A stretch of 64,000 nt of DNA from an uncultured Blautia sp. (GTDB taxonomy: Bacteria; Bacillota; Clostridia; Lachnospirales; Lachnospiraceae): NCBI GenBank assembly GCA_900540785.1, contig UQHF01000017.1:1-64000 (forward strand). The letters are read 5' to 3'. Shown one piece after another: positions 22,778-30,733 of the stretch; position 1 is the first letter of the stretch, and each line of letters opens with the position of its first letter. A program made the position numbers and the translations under genes. The notes under the pieces are model-generated. The model searched no databases. It saw nothing but the letters and a program-made list of their open reading frames with translations, and was not told the origin of the DNA.

Positions 22778-24082
22778 TTATTCATAACCATCTTCGCCGC
22801 TATAATCGCTTCCGTCATCATAACCGCCTTCGCCGCTGTAGTCATCCTCACTTCCCTCAGACATTCCGGTATTCTCTTCTCCTGCCCCCGCTTCCGAAGA
22901 ACCGCCTTCTGTATCAGAATTCTGCTCTCCATCAGAAGTTTCTTCGATTCCGGTCACACCTGTATTGTCGCAGATTGTCGTATAAATTCCCTTCATACTG
23001 TCTGAAAGAACGTCCGCGTGTACTTTCTGGATTTCCACTGCAGCACTGTCCATATCTTCCTGCTGCATGGCTGCATAAGCGTTAAAAAGTGCCTCATAGC
23101 TCTGACTTTTCTGTTTCTCTTCCTCTATCTGTTTCGCCGCTGCCTCTGCCGTATTATCGGACTGCTGCGCCTCTCCCTGTGCCTTTGAAAGCTCTGCTCC
23201 CTGGCTTGCAAGAGATTCGCTGTAATTTATGATCTGGTCGTTTGCTTCCCTGTATATCCCCTGTCGGATTGCGGGAACTGCAAGAAACCAGAGCGCTGCT
23301 GCCCCTGCTGCAAATCCTGCTGCCAGCGTAAAAAACAGAGGTGCTTTTGATTTTTCTCTGTATGCCGCATGCTGTACATACATATCGCTGTCTTTTTCTT
23401 TTCCCTCGCCGCTTCCTTTCAGAAAGCCTCCCTTGCTTTTTTTCTCAAGGCGTGTGGTAACGCCTGTCTGCTCGTCGATCTCTCTTAAAAAGCGCAGAGT
23501 CGTCGTGTTTGTCTTATCAATTTTTGCCGCCTTTTTCAGGATTCTTCGTGCCTTATTCCACTCCTGATTTTTCATCTGTATCAGGGCAAGAAGGTGGTAT
23601 CCCTTGATCAGCTTGGGATTCTGGGTTAAAATCTTTCGAAGCTGAATGGCAGCCATATCTTCATGTCCTTCTCTGCAAAGAGCAAGGGCATGATTGTACT
23701 TTTTGATTGTTTCGTTAATTGCTTCCAGTTTATTGGAATTTGCCTGAAGCTTATTAATATATTCTGAGGCAAGATTTCTTGCGGGCTGCAGGTTTTTGCT
23801 GATAACCCACTCGCTCAAAGCCGCCACAACCTCTCCTGTCTCAAAATACACAAGACCCAGAAGATTTCTCGCCTGGATATTTGCCTTATTATAGGTAAGG
23901 CTCTGCTTCAGACAGCTGATCGCCCCGGAAAGGTCGCGGATACTTGCTTTTTCCAGCCCCTGATTATAATAGAGCTTGGAAAGATACTCCACTTTTTTCT
24001 GGATCAAAACATTACAGCCGCAGCGCGGGCAATAATCGAGATCCATATCCGTCAGGCGCGTGCCACAATTCATGCAGTTCAT
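22778..24082 (-). CDS. Zinc-ribbon, TPR and single-helix membrane protein, unknown function
   Basis: 434 residues. An N-terminal double-CxxC zinc ribbon (CMNCGTR and CPRCGC, residues 3-24) leads into TPR-like helical repeats (about 35-215). A linker, one membrane helix (about 255-275), an extracytoplasmic coiled coil and a low-complexity Gly/Asp/Ser/Tyr tail follow. The cytoplasmic TPR half with an outside coiled coil suggests a scaffold linking cytoplasm and envelope, but no function is known to me. It is the last gene of the folC operon, 10 bases after a 50-codon ORF, with AAGGAG before the ATG. Confidence 0.8.
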   Translation of the reverse strand: MNCMNCGTRLTDMDLDYCPRCGCNVLIQKKVEYLSKLYYNQGLEKASIRDLSGAISCLKQSLTYNKANIQARNLLGLVYFETGEVVAALSEWVISKNLQPARNLASEYINKLQANSNKLEAINETIKKYNHALALCREGHEDMAAIQLRKILTQNPKLIKGYHLLALIQMKNQEWNKARRILKKAAKIDKTNTTTLRFLREIDEQTGVTTRLEKKSKGGFLKGSGEGKEKDSDMYVQHAAYREKSKAPLFFTLAAGFAAGAAALWFLAVPAIRQGIYREANDQIINYSESLASQGAELSKAQGEAQQSDNTAEAAAKQIEEEKQKSQSYEALFNAYAAMQQEDMDSAAVEIQKVHADVLSDSMKGIYTTICDNTGVTGIEETSDGEQNSDTEGGSSEAGAGEENTGMSEGSEDDYSGEGGYDDGSDYSGEDGYE

Positions 24083-24092
24083 TAATTTCTCC

Positions 24093-24245
24093 TTATCTTA
24101 CCCGTCTGTTGCTTTTCGCTTCCCGGAGCATTTCCTGGAGAATATCGAGAATATCTGTCAGCTCCCGGTCGTAAATCGCTCCTTCTGCGTCTGCCACATC
24201 GAGACATGGTTCAAACTTTTTCAGTTCCTCTTCGTAATCAATCAT
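24093..24245 (-). CDS. Small conserved-looking protein, 50 residues, coupled to folC
   Basis: MIDYEEELKKFEPCLDVADA at the start, ending SNRRVR, in one charged and mostly helical stretch. Its ATG overlaps the last 8 bases of folC (ATGATTGA) and GGAGAAAAAAAT lies ahead of it. The stop is 10 bases before the next gene, whose ribosome site AAGGAG overlaps it. This tight packing between two genes supports translation. It has no recognisable domain. Function unknown. Confidence 0.7.
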   Translation of the reverse strand: MIDYEEELKKFEPCLDVADAEGAIYDRELTDILDILQEMLREAKSNRRVR

Positions 24246-25539
24246 ATTTTTTTCTCCTAATCACATCTTTCACTTCTCCTACAAGATAAAGGGAGCCTAC
24301 ACAAAACAGCATTCCGTCTTCTCCCTTTAATTTAAGAGCCAGTGGAAAGGCTTCCTCTGTCTTTTCGCAAACCTGTACGTCTGTACAGCCGTTTTCCCGG
24401 AAAAGCTTCGCAAATTCTTCTGCCGGAACTTCACGGTACCCTCCTACCTGTGTTACCACAACATGGGAAAGCTTAATGTTTCCGCATATGGAGGAAATCA
24501 TATCTTTATAATCCTTGTCGTCTACCGCGGAAAACAGAAGAGTCAGAGGACATTCCTCCTGAAAATGTGCCGCCGTCTCCACAAATTTTTCTACGCCGTC
24601 CTCATTATGCGCACCGTCCACAATTACGCCGGGAAGCACGGTTTCCATTCTTCCCTGCCACCTTGTACGCAAAAGTCCGTCCTTTAAATTTTCAACGGAA
24701 ACAGGAATGCTTTCCTTTAATACCTCCATTGTCTTTAAGGCAAGAGAAGCATTCATAACCTGATACTTTGCGATAAATGGAATGGAAAATACAGTATCCC
24801 CATAATACCCATTCTTCAGGGAAAAATCAATGCCTGTCCTTGTATTTTTATAAATTTCGGTATCTTCCTGCTTTACCTCAAAATACGGGCTGTGAAGTTT
24901 TTCTGCTTTTTTCCGGATCACTTCTGCAGCTTCTTCTGAATTGCCGTCAAAGATCACGGGGACTCCGGGAACAATAATGCCTGCCTTCTCCCCTGCAATT
25001 TCTCCAACTGTATTTCCAAGATACTGCATATGATCCAGGCTGATGGAAGTGATCACACAGGCTGCCGGAGCTTCCACTGCAGTTGTTGCGTCCAGTCTTC
25101 CCCCAAGTCCCGTCTCAAGCGTCACATAATCCACGCCTGCCTCTGCAAAAATCACCATTCCCATAAGAAACAGCATCTCAAAATAGGTCGGGTGGTAGCT
25201 TCCCTCAGCCACAAGCTCGTCCGCAAGGCGCTTTACCTTCTCAAAAGCATTTAAAAATGTTTCATCGTCAATTTCTGTCTCATTAATCTGGAACCTCTCA
25301 TTGATCCGGACAAGATGCGGAGAAGTAAAAAGTCCGCAGGAATATCCCGCCTCTCTTAAAACAGACGTAATAAACGCACAGGTACTTCCCTTTCCGTTTG
25401 TTCCTGCCACATGAATCACCTGAAACTTCTTTTCCGGGCTTCCAAGTCTTCTTAAACACTCCTTTGTGTGTTCCAGGCTGTTTTTCTTTGTAAATTTCGG
25501 TGTTTCCTCAATATAAGCAACTGCTTCTTCGTAATTCAT
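24238..25539 (-). CDS. folC: Folylpolyglutamate synthase / dihydrofolate synthase
   Basis: 433 residues from the ATG at 25537-25539 (MNYEEAVAYIEE), with GGTGG 8 bases upstream; two upstream GTG codons are part of that region. Mur-ligase fold: P-loop HVAGTNGKGSTCAF, the TSPHLVRINERFQIN loop and a C-terminal IVDGAHNEDGVEKF domain. It ligates glutamate to dihydropteroate/folates with ATP. It is first in an operon with a 50-codon ORF and a TPR protein. Confidence 0.95.
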   Translation of the reverse strand: MNYEEAVAYIEETPKFTKKNSLEHTKECLRRLGSPEKKFQVIHVAGTNGKGSTCAFITSVLREAGYSCGLFTSPHLVRINERFQINETEIDDETFLNAFEKVKRLADELVAEGSYHPTYFEMLFLMGMVIFAEAGVDYVTLETGLGGRLDATTAVEAPAACVITSISLDHMQYLGNTVGEIAGEKAGIIVPGVPVIFDGNSEEAAEVIRKKAEKLHSPYFEVKQEDTEIYKNTRTGIDFSLKNGYYGDTVFSIPFIAKYQVMNASLALKTMEVLKESIPVSVENLKDGLLRTRWQGRMETVLPGVIVDGAHNEDGVEKFVETAAHFQEECPLTLLFSAVDDKDYKDMISSICGNIKLSHVVVTQVGGYREVPAEEFAKLFRENGCTDVQVCEKTEEAFPLALKLKGEDGMLFCVGSLYLVGEVKDVIRRKKYD

Positions 25540-25599
25540 AAAAAATTCCACCACTTATCTATAATGTATTGAAACGATTTTAAAAACCGTTACGATACC

Positions 25600-25627
25600 A
25601 TTATATATGAGTGGTGGAAGATGTCCA
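25600..25627 (-). promoter_or_regulatory. Promoter of folC
   Basis: Minus-strand -35 TGGACA (25622-25627) and -10 TATAAT (25600-25605), 16-base spacer. Three copies of GTTACGAT/ATCGTAAC surround it (25589-25596, 25634-25641, 25659-25666). Confidence 0.6.
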
Positions 25628-25632
25628 GTCCT

Positions 25633-25667
25633 AATCGTAACAAATTATCCGACACGATGTTACGATT
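25633..25667. repeat. Inverted repeat AATCGTAAC / GTTACGATT upstream of folC
   Basis: A 9-bp perfect inverted repeat (25633-25641, 25659-25667) with a 17-base loop, between the stop of the LTA-synthase-like gene and the folC promoter. A T-tract follows only on the plus strand, where no gene precedes it, so an operator reading is as likely as a terminator. Confidence 0.55.
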
Positions 25668-25670
25668 TTT

Positions 25671-27692
25671 CTATTCTTTATTTAATTTCCACTTATTTTC
25701 ATCAAAGAGAGCATAACAGGAGCGGTCATAGCTCTTACTTAATGCCTTTCTTGTTGAACTGTTGCTTCGCTGCACAACGGACAGACGGTCAAAATCTGTA
25801 AGCTCCGTACCGGAAATGATCAGGGTGGTAGGATTTACGTATACCGTATCGTACCAGTCACCGTTTAGTTTTACCTGGCTGGACGGTGTAAAGTTTGTAC
25901 CGTGGATATAATATGTAAAGTCCAAAGGCGATACAAGGGAAATCGAATCCAGGGTTACATCGTAAAGCCCCATTTTCATCTTTGTGCGCTCAAAAGGATT
26001 TTCTCCGTCGTATGCGTATCTCTCTCCATAAAGAAGGTCATACTGAAGCGTTTCCAGATCGACCTGGTAGTTCTTCGTATTTCTTCTTGCCTGATGATAA
26101 CGGAAAACCGTTCCTTCGTGGATTCCTACCCGGTCAAGAACCTCTGCTGCCATCTGGTAAGAAGCAAGGTTTTCGTCCTTTTTCTCAAGACCGAAATTAT
26201 CCCAGATCACATATTCTGTCTGGAAAAGGTACTTATTTTTTACGTCCTCTACCGTAAGGTCCATCGTAGGAAGATGATCTCCGTACATTACAAGAACTAC
26301 GTCCTCGGGATATTCTGAAAGTGTATCTGTAAGCTCTTTTACAAAATTATCCATTGCCCGGATCTCGTTTACATAGTATTCCCATTTGTTGTCCTGCTCC
26401 TCTGTGGGAGAACCGGAAACCGTAATTTCCGGATCGTTTAAAACAGGCTCTGCCGGATAATCTCCATGCCCCTGCACGGAAATAGTATACACATAATCCG
26501 GTTCCTCTGTGGCGTCCATACACTTGATGATCTCATCTGTAAGGATTTCGTCCTTTACCCAGCCTAACAGGTTTTTCTCGTCCTCTTCCGCCATATATTC
26601 TTCGGAAGTAAAGGTGTCAAATCCCAGATTTGGGAAAATACTTCTTCTTCCGTAGAAATTCGCCTCGTTGTTATGAATAGCATGTGTGGCATACCCCAGA
26701 TCCTTTAAAACATAAGGGGCGCTTTCACATGTGGTTTCCTTTAAAATACTCTTATACGGATATTCTCCAGGTCCGAAATAATGAAGGCTCATTCCCGTAA
26801 TGGTCTCAAATTCTGTATTTGCCGTACCCGCTCCAACGGAGGGAACTTTAAAATATCCCGAAGAATATTCCTTCATCAGTTTCCGGAAGGTTGGAATCGG
26901 GTCTTCCGATATATTCAGGTAATTTACAAGCGTCGGGTCAAAAAAGGATTCCAGCTGTAAAAACAGAATATTCGGCTTTTTCTCCTCTTTTGTTTTCGGA
27001 AGATTTTCTTCTGTCTTCTGGATCCTCTCTATTTCCTCCGGAGAGTAATCCCTGGGGCAGCTGATTCCCGTATTGAAAATCGTAGTTGCCAGACAGTAGG
27101 GATACCCGTAATCCTCATAAGCGAAAGCGATATTTCCAAAATAATTGGATAACACTCTCTTTTCCAGTGCAAGCTGTGTAATACCGCCAAAAGCAAGCAC
27201 TCCGGCAAGCACAAGAGGAATATTGTAACGATATTTCAAAGGACCTTTATACTTTGGCGCTTTGATGAACATTCCCAGAAGGATCACTGCCAGAATACCC
27301 AGTACGATGTACACAAGGGTAACACCGTAAGATGGCAGATATTTCTTGGCAATGGCAAGTCCGTCTGTCACCATCGCAATGTCCGGTCCTGTAAACGGAG
27401 TGACACGGTTCATAAGAAGGATACCGTTTGTAATTCCAAGGAGCAGCCAGAATACACTGACAAAGGCTCTCCAGAATACACGCCTCCGAAACAGGTAGGC
27501 AATGAGCATTGTGGTAAAAATAAATCCTGCGTTATATGCAAATACAAGGGGTTTATTCACCATAAAATGCCATGCTTCCGCAAAAGAATGACGGCTCATC
27601 GCCTCAATTATAAAGTACATAACCGCGCAGCCCAGAGCCTGAAGGATCAGGGAAATCCTGTTACAGAAATCACAGAGCTTTTGCTTATTCAT
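25671..27692 (-). CDS. LTA synthase family sulfatase-like membrane enzyme with extra C-terminal domain
   Basis: 673 residues. Five membrane helices occupy about 15-180. The extracellular sulfatase/alkaline-phosphatase-like domain starts at NILFLQLESFFDP (241), with the metal Glu248, the presumed threonine nucleophile in VGAGTANTEFE (Thr290) and late YTISVQGHGDYP and MYGDHLPTM metal ligands. Family members transfer glycerol-phosphate from phosphatidylglycerol in lipoteichoic-acid synthesis. About 100 residues after the catalytic domain (from about 570) read like an IPT/TIG-type beta domain. No signal-peptidase site was seen between the parts. It starts 15 bases after valS, so it is probably on the same transcript. 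Confidence 0.85.
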   Translation of the reverse strand: MNKQKLCDFCNRISLILQALGCAVMYFIIEAMSRHSFAEAWHFMVNKPLVFAYNAGFIFTTMLIAYLFRRRVFWRAFVSVFWLLLGITNGILLMNRVTPFTGPDIAMVTDGLAIAKKYLPSYGVTLVYIVLGILAVILLGMFIKAPKYKGPLKYRYNIPLVLAGVLAFGGITQLALEKRVLSNYFGNIAFAYEDYGYPYCLATTIFNTGISCPRDYSPEEIERIQKTEENLPKTKEEKKPNILFLQLESFFDPTLVNYLNISEDPIPTFRKLMKEYSSGYFKVPSVGAGTANTEFETITGMSLHYFGPGEYPYKSILKETTCESAPYVLKDLGYATHAIHNNEANFYGRRSIFPNLGFDTFTSEEYMAEEDEKNLLGWVKDEILTDEIIKCMDATEEPDYVYTISVQGHGDYPAEPVLNDPEITVSGSPTEEQDNKWEYYVNEIRAMDNFVKELTDTLSEYPEDVVLVMYGDHLPTMDLTVEDVKNKYLFQTEYVIWDNFGLEKKDENLASYQMAAEVLDRVGIHEGTVFRYHQARRNTKNYQVDLETLQYDLLYGERYAYDGENPFERTKMKMGLYDVTLDSISLVSPLDFTYYIHGTNFTPSSQVKLNGDWYDTVYVNPTTLIISGTELTDFDRLSVVQRSNSSTRKALSKSYDRSCYALFDENKWKLNKE

Positions 27693-27707
27693 TCAACCAC
27701 TCCTTTA

Positions 27708-30362
27708 TCATTTCTCAAGCTGAGAAAGCTGTGTGCTGACTTTTTCTTTCATCTCAATGTATTTCTGAAGCTTTTCTTTTTCTGCTGCTACCTTTGCTTC
27801 AGGTGCTTTGTTTACAAAGTTCGGATTATTGAGCATTCCCTCACAGCGGGCAATTTCCTTTGTGAGACGCTCTTTTTCTTTTGTGAGGCGTTCCAGTTCT
27901 TTTTCTCTGTCTACCAGATCCTCAAGTGGAAGATATACAACTGCATTGGAAACAACGACAGATACAGCGTCTTCTCCGATTCCTGCCTTATCTTCCTGTA
28001 CATGGATCTCTTTTGCAAGGGCAAGGTTTACAAAGGATTTCTGGCTTTCTTCGTACATTTTACATACTTCCGCATTTTTTCCTACAATATAGACATTTGT
28101 CTTTTTATTTGCAGGAACATTCATCTCTGTTCTTGTATTACGGATTCCGCGCACTACTTCTTTGAAGCTTTCCACTGCAAGCTCTGCCTCAGGGAAGGAC
28201 CACTCCTCTTTGTATTCCGGCCATTTGGAGATCATAATGGATTCCTCTTCCGGAAGAAGGGTACAGAAGATTTCCTCTGTTATAAACGGCATATATGGGT
28301 GAAGAAGCTTTAAGCCTTCTGTGAGTGCTGTGCGAAGTGTCCACAGAGCTGCGTTTGCTGCTTCCGGGTTTTCCTCTGCCTTCCAGAGACGAACCTTGGC
28401 CATCTCAATATACCAGTCGCAAAGCTCATCCCAGAGGAAATCGTAAACCTTCTGTACGGCAATGCCAAGCTCGTATTTATCCATGTTTTCTGTCACTTCG
28501 CGGATCACGGTATTCAGGTGAGACAGAATCCATTTGTCCTCCGGACAGAAATCTGCAAGATTTTCCGGCTCTTTTACTGTTTTTCCTTCCAGATTCATCA
28601 TAATGAAACGGGAAGCGTTCCAGATTTTATTTGCAAAGTTACGGCTTGACTCGACTCTCTCCCAGTAGAAACGCATATCATTTCCAGGTGCGTTTCCTGT
28701 CATAAGTGTAAGACGGAGCGCATCTGCACCGTATTTATCAATAACTTCAAGCGGGTCGATTCCGTTTCCGAGGGATTTACTCATCTTGCGTCCCTGAGAA
28801 TCGCGCACAAGTCCGTGAATGAGCACATGATGGAACGGAACCTTTCCTGTCTGCTCGATAGCAGAAAATACCATACGGATAACCCAGAAGAAAATAATAT
28901 CGTATCCTGTTACAAGTACGTCTGTCGGATAGAAATATTCCATCTCCTCTGTTTTTTCCGGCCAGCCAAGAGTAGAGAACGGCCAGAGCGCGGAGCTGAA
29001 CCATGTATCAAGGGTATCCTCGTCCTGATGAAGGTGTGTGCAGCCGCATTTCGGACATTTCTCCGGCATTTCTCCGGCAACGACTACCTCGCCGCACTCG
29101 TCGCAGTAATATGCCGGGATTCTGTGTCCCCACCAGAGCTGACGGGAAATACACCAGTCGCGGATATTTTCAAGCCAGTGCAGGTATGTCTTGTCAAAAC
29201 GTTCCGGAACGAAAGTAAGCTCTTTGTTATCCAGGGCTTCCATGGCAGCCTTTGCCATCTCGTCCATTTTTACAAACCACTGCGGCTTGATCATAGGCTC
29301 TACGGTTGTTCCGCAGCGGTCGTGTGTTCCTACATTATGGGAGTGAGGAACAACTTTTACAAGAAGTCCCAGCTCTTTTAAGTCTTCTACCATTGCCTTA
29401 CGCGCTTCGTAACGGTCCATACCTGCGTATTTTCCGCCAAGGCTGTTGATGGTAGCGTCGTCGTTCATAATATTGATTTCCGGAAGATTGTGTCTGCGTC
29501 CCACCTCAAAGTCGTTAGGGTCGTGAGCCGGTGTGATTTTTACGCAGCCTGTACCAAATTCTTTGTCTACATACTCGTCTGTGATAACAGGGATCTCTCT
29601 GTCTGTAAGGGGAAGCTTCAGCATTTTTCCAACAATGTCTTTATATCTTTCGTCCTCCGGATTGACTGCAACTGCAGTATCGCCGAGAAGAGTTTCCGGA
29701 CGTGTTGTTGCTATTTCCACGAATCTTCCTTCTTCTCCGACGATCGGGTAATTGATGTGCCAGAAAAATCCGTCCTGATCCTCATGCTCTACCTCTGCAT
29801 CGGAAATGGAAGTCTGGCATACAGGACACCAGTTGATGATACGGGAGCCTTTGTAAATATAGCCTTTTTCGTACAGCTTGATAAATACTTCCTGTACAGC
29901 CTTTGAGCAGCCCTCGTCCATTGTAAAGCGTTCTCTCTCCCAGTCTGCGGAAGCGCCAAGCTTCTTTAACTGATTGATGATTTTTCCGCCGTACTCTTCT
30001 TTCCACTCCCAGGCATGTTTTAAAAACTCTTCTCTTCCGATTTCGTTTTTGTCAATGCCCTCTTTTTTCAGTTTTTCAATAACCTTAACCTCTGTTGCGA
30101 TCGCAGCATGGTCTGTTCCCGGCTGCCATAATGCTTCATAGCCCTGCATTCTCTTAAAACGGATTAAAATATCCTGCATGGTCTCGTCAAGAGCGTGTCC
30201 CATGTGAAGCTGTCCTGTTACGTTGGGCGGCGGCATCACAATGGTAAACGGTTTCTTGTCCGGATTTACTTTTGCATGGAAATATCCGTTGTCCATCCAT
30301 TTTTTGTAAAGGCGTTCTTCAATGCCTTTTGGGTCATAAGTCTTTGCCAGTTCTTTGCTCAT
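27708..30362 (-). CDS. valS: Valyl-tRNA synthetase
   Basis: 884 residues from the ATG at 30360-30362 (MSKELAKTYDPKG), with AGGAGG upstream; the frame continues into the T-box leader but that is not coding. Class I signatures: PPPNVTGQLHMGHAL (HIGH) and KMSKSLGNG (KMSKS). A zinc-binding insertion (CDECGEV...CPKCGC), the editing domain and the C-terminal coiled-coil arm (KERLTKEIARCEGML) are present. It charges tRNA-Val and edits Thr. Controlled by a T-box. Confidence 0.98.
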   Translation of the reverse strand: MSKELAKTYDPKGIEERLYKKWMDNGYFHAKVNPDKKPFTIVMPPPNVTGQLHMGHALDETMQDILIRFKRMQGYEALWQPGTDHAAIATEVKVIEKLKKEGIDKNEIGREEFLKHAWEWKEEYGGKIINQLKKLGASADWERERFTMDEGCSKAVQEVFIKLYEKGYIYKGSRIINWCPVCQTSISDAEVEHEDQDGFFWHINYPIVGEEGRFVEIATTRPETLLGDTAVAVNPEDERYKDIVGKMLKLPLTDREIPVITDEYVDKEFGTGCVKITPAHDPNDFEVGRRHNLPEINIMNDDATINSLGGKYAGMDRYEARKAMVEDLKELGLLVKVVPHSHNVGTHDRCGTTVEPMIKPQWFVKMDEMAKAAMEALDNKELTFVPERFDKTYLHWLENIRDWCISRQLWWGHRIPAYYCDECGEVVVAGEMPEKCPKCGCTHLHQDEDTLDTWFSSALWPFSTLGWPEKTEEMEYFYPTDVLVTGYDIIFFWVIRMVFSAIEQTGKVPFHHVLIHGLVRDSQGRKMSKSLGNGIDPLEVIDKYGADALRLTLMTGNAPGNDMRFYWERVESSRNFANKIWNASRFIMMNLEGKTVKEPENLADFCPEDKWILSHLNTVIREVTENMDKYELGIAVQKVYDFLWDELCDWYIEMAKVRLWKAEENPEAANAALWTLRTALTEGLKLLHPYMPFITEEIFCTLLPEEESIMISKWPEYKEEWSFPEAELAVESFKEVVRGIRNTRTEMNVPANKKTNVYIVGKNAEVCKMYEESQKSFVNLALAKEIHVQEDKAGIGEDAVSVVVSNAVVYLPLEDLVDREKELERLTKEKERLTKEIARCEGMLNNPNFVNKAPEAKVAAEKEKLQKYIEMKEKVSTQLSQLEK

Positions 30363-30429
30363 AATGTCCTCCTGGTAAATAATTTGAAATTTATCTGTTA
30401 GTTCCCTCTGTGTGAAGAATGTCCATCTG

Positions 30430-30660
30430 AAAGTAAAACGCCCCTCACACAAACGTGTGAAGGGCGATTGTTGTCGCGGTACCACCTTCATTATGCAGAA
30501 AACCTGCACATCTCATTTCCCTTAACGCGGGTTACGGGAGAGCTTACCTCTTTTTCGGCTCTCCGGCTCCAAAGCTACCTTCACCTGTCTTCTGCATAAA
30601 ATGTCTTCCAGCCTGCGGACATTTCTCTCTGTGTGCTCCAACAGATTACTCCTCTTCTTC
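30430..30660 (-). promoter_or_regulatory. T-box leader of valS
   Basis: The canonical T-box AAGGTGGTACCGCG is at 30475-30488 on the minus strand. It is followed by a terminator stem (30439-30450 with 30455-30466) and TTTTAC. Stem I holds a GCTGGAAGACAT segment, and a GTA triplet at 30576-30578 in the AAGGTAGC loop is the likely valine specifier. Uncharged tRNA-Val would stabilise the antiterminator. Confidence 0.95.
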
Positions 30661-30681
30661 TCTGCCTTTTATATGGGTAAT

Positions 30682-30710
30682 ACTATAATGAATATTTCTT
30701 TTTTTGTCAA
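30682..30710 (-). promoter_or_regulatory. Promoter of valS
   Basis: Minus-strand -35 TTGACA (30705-30710) and -10 TATAGT (30682-30687), 17-base spacer, just upstream of the T-box. Confidence 0.85.
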
Positions 30711-30733
30711 GAAGATGTCCTTCGATTTCACAC

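Noticed and set aside
25633..25667. Terminator for the LTA-synthase-like gene
   Set aside because: The hairpin has its T-tract on the plus strand, away from the direction of that gene, and its loop is long.
27567..28313. 248-codon open frame antisense to valS and the LTA-synthase-like gene
   Set aside because: It crosses the end of one certain gene and the start of another and has a Phe/Cys-rich composition typical of antisense shadows.
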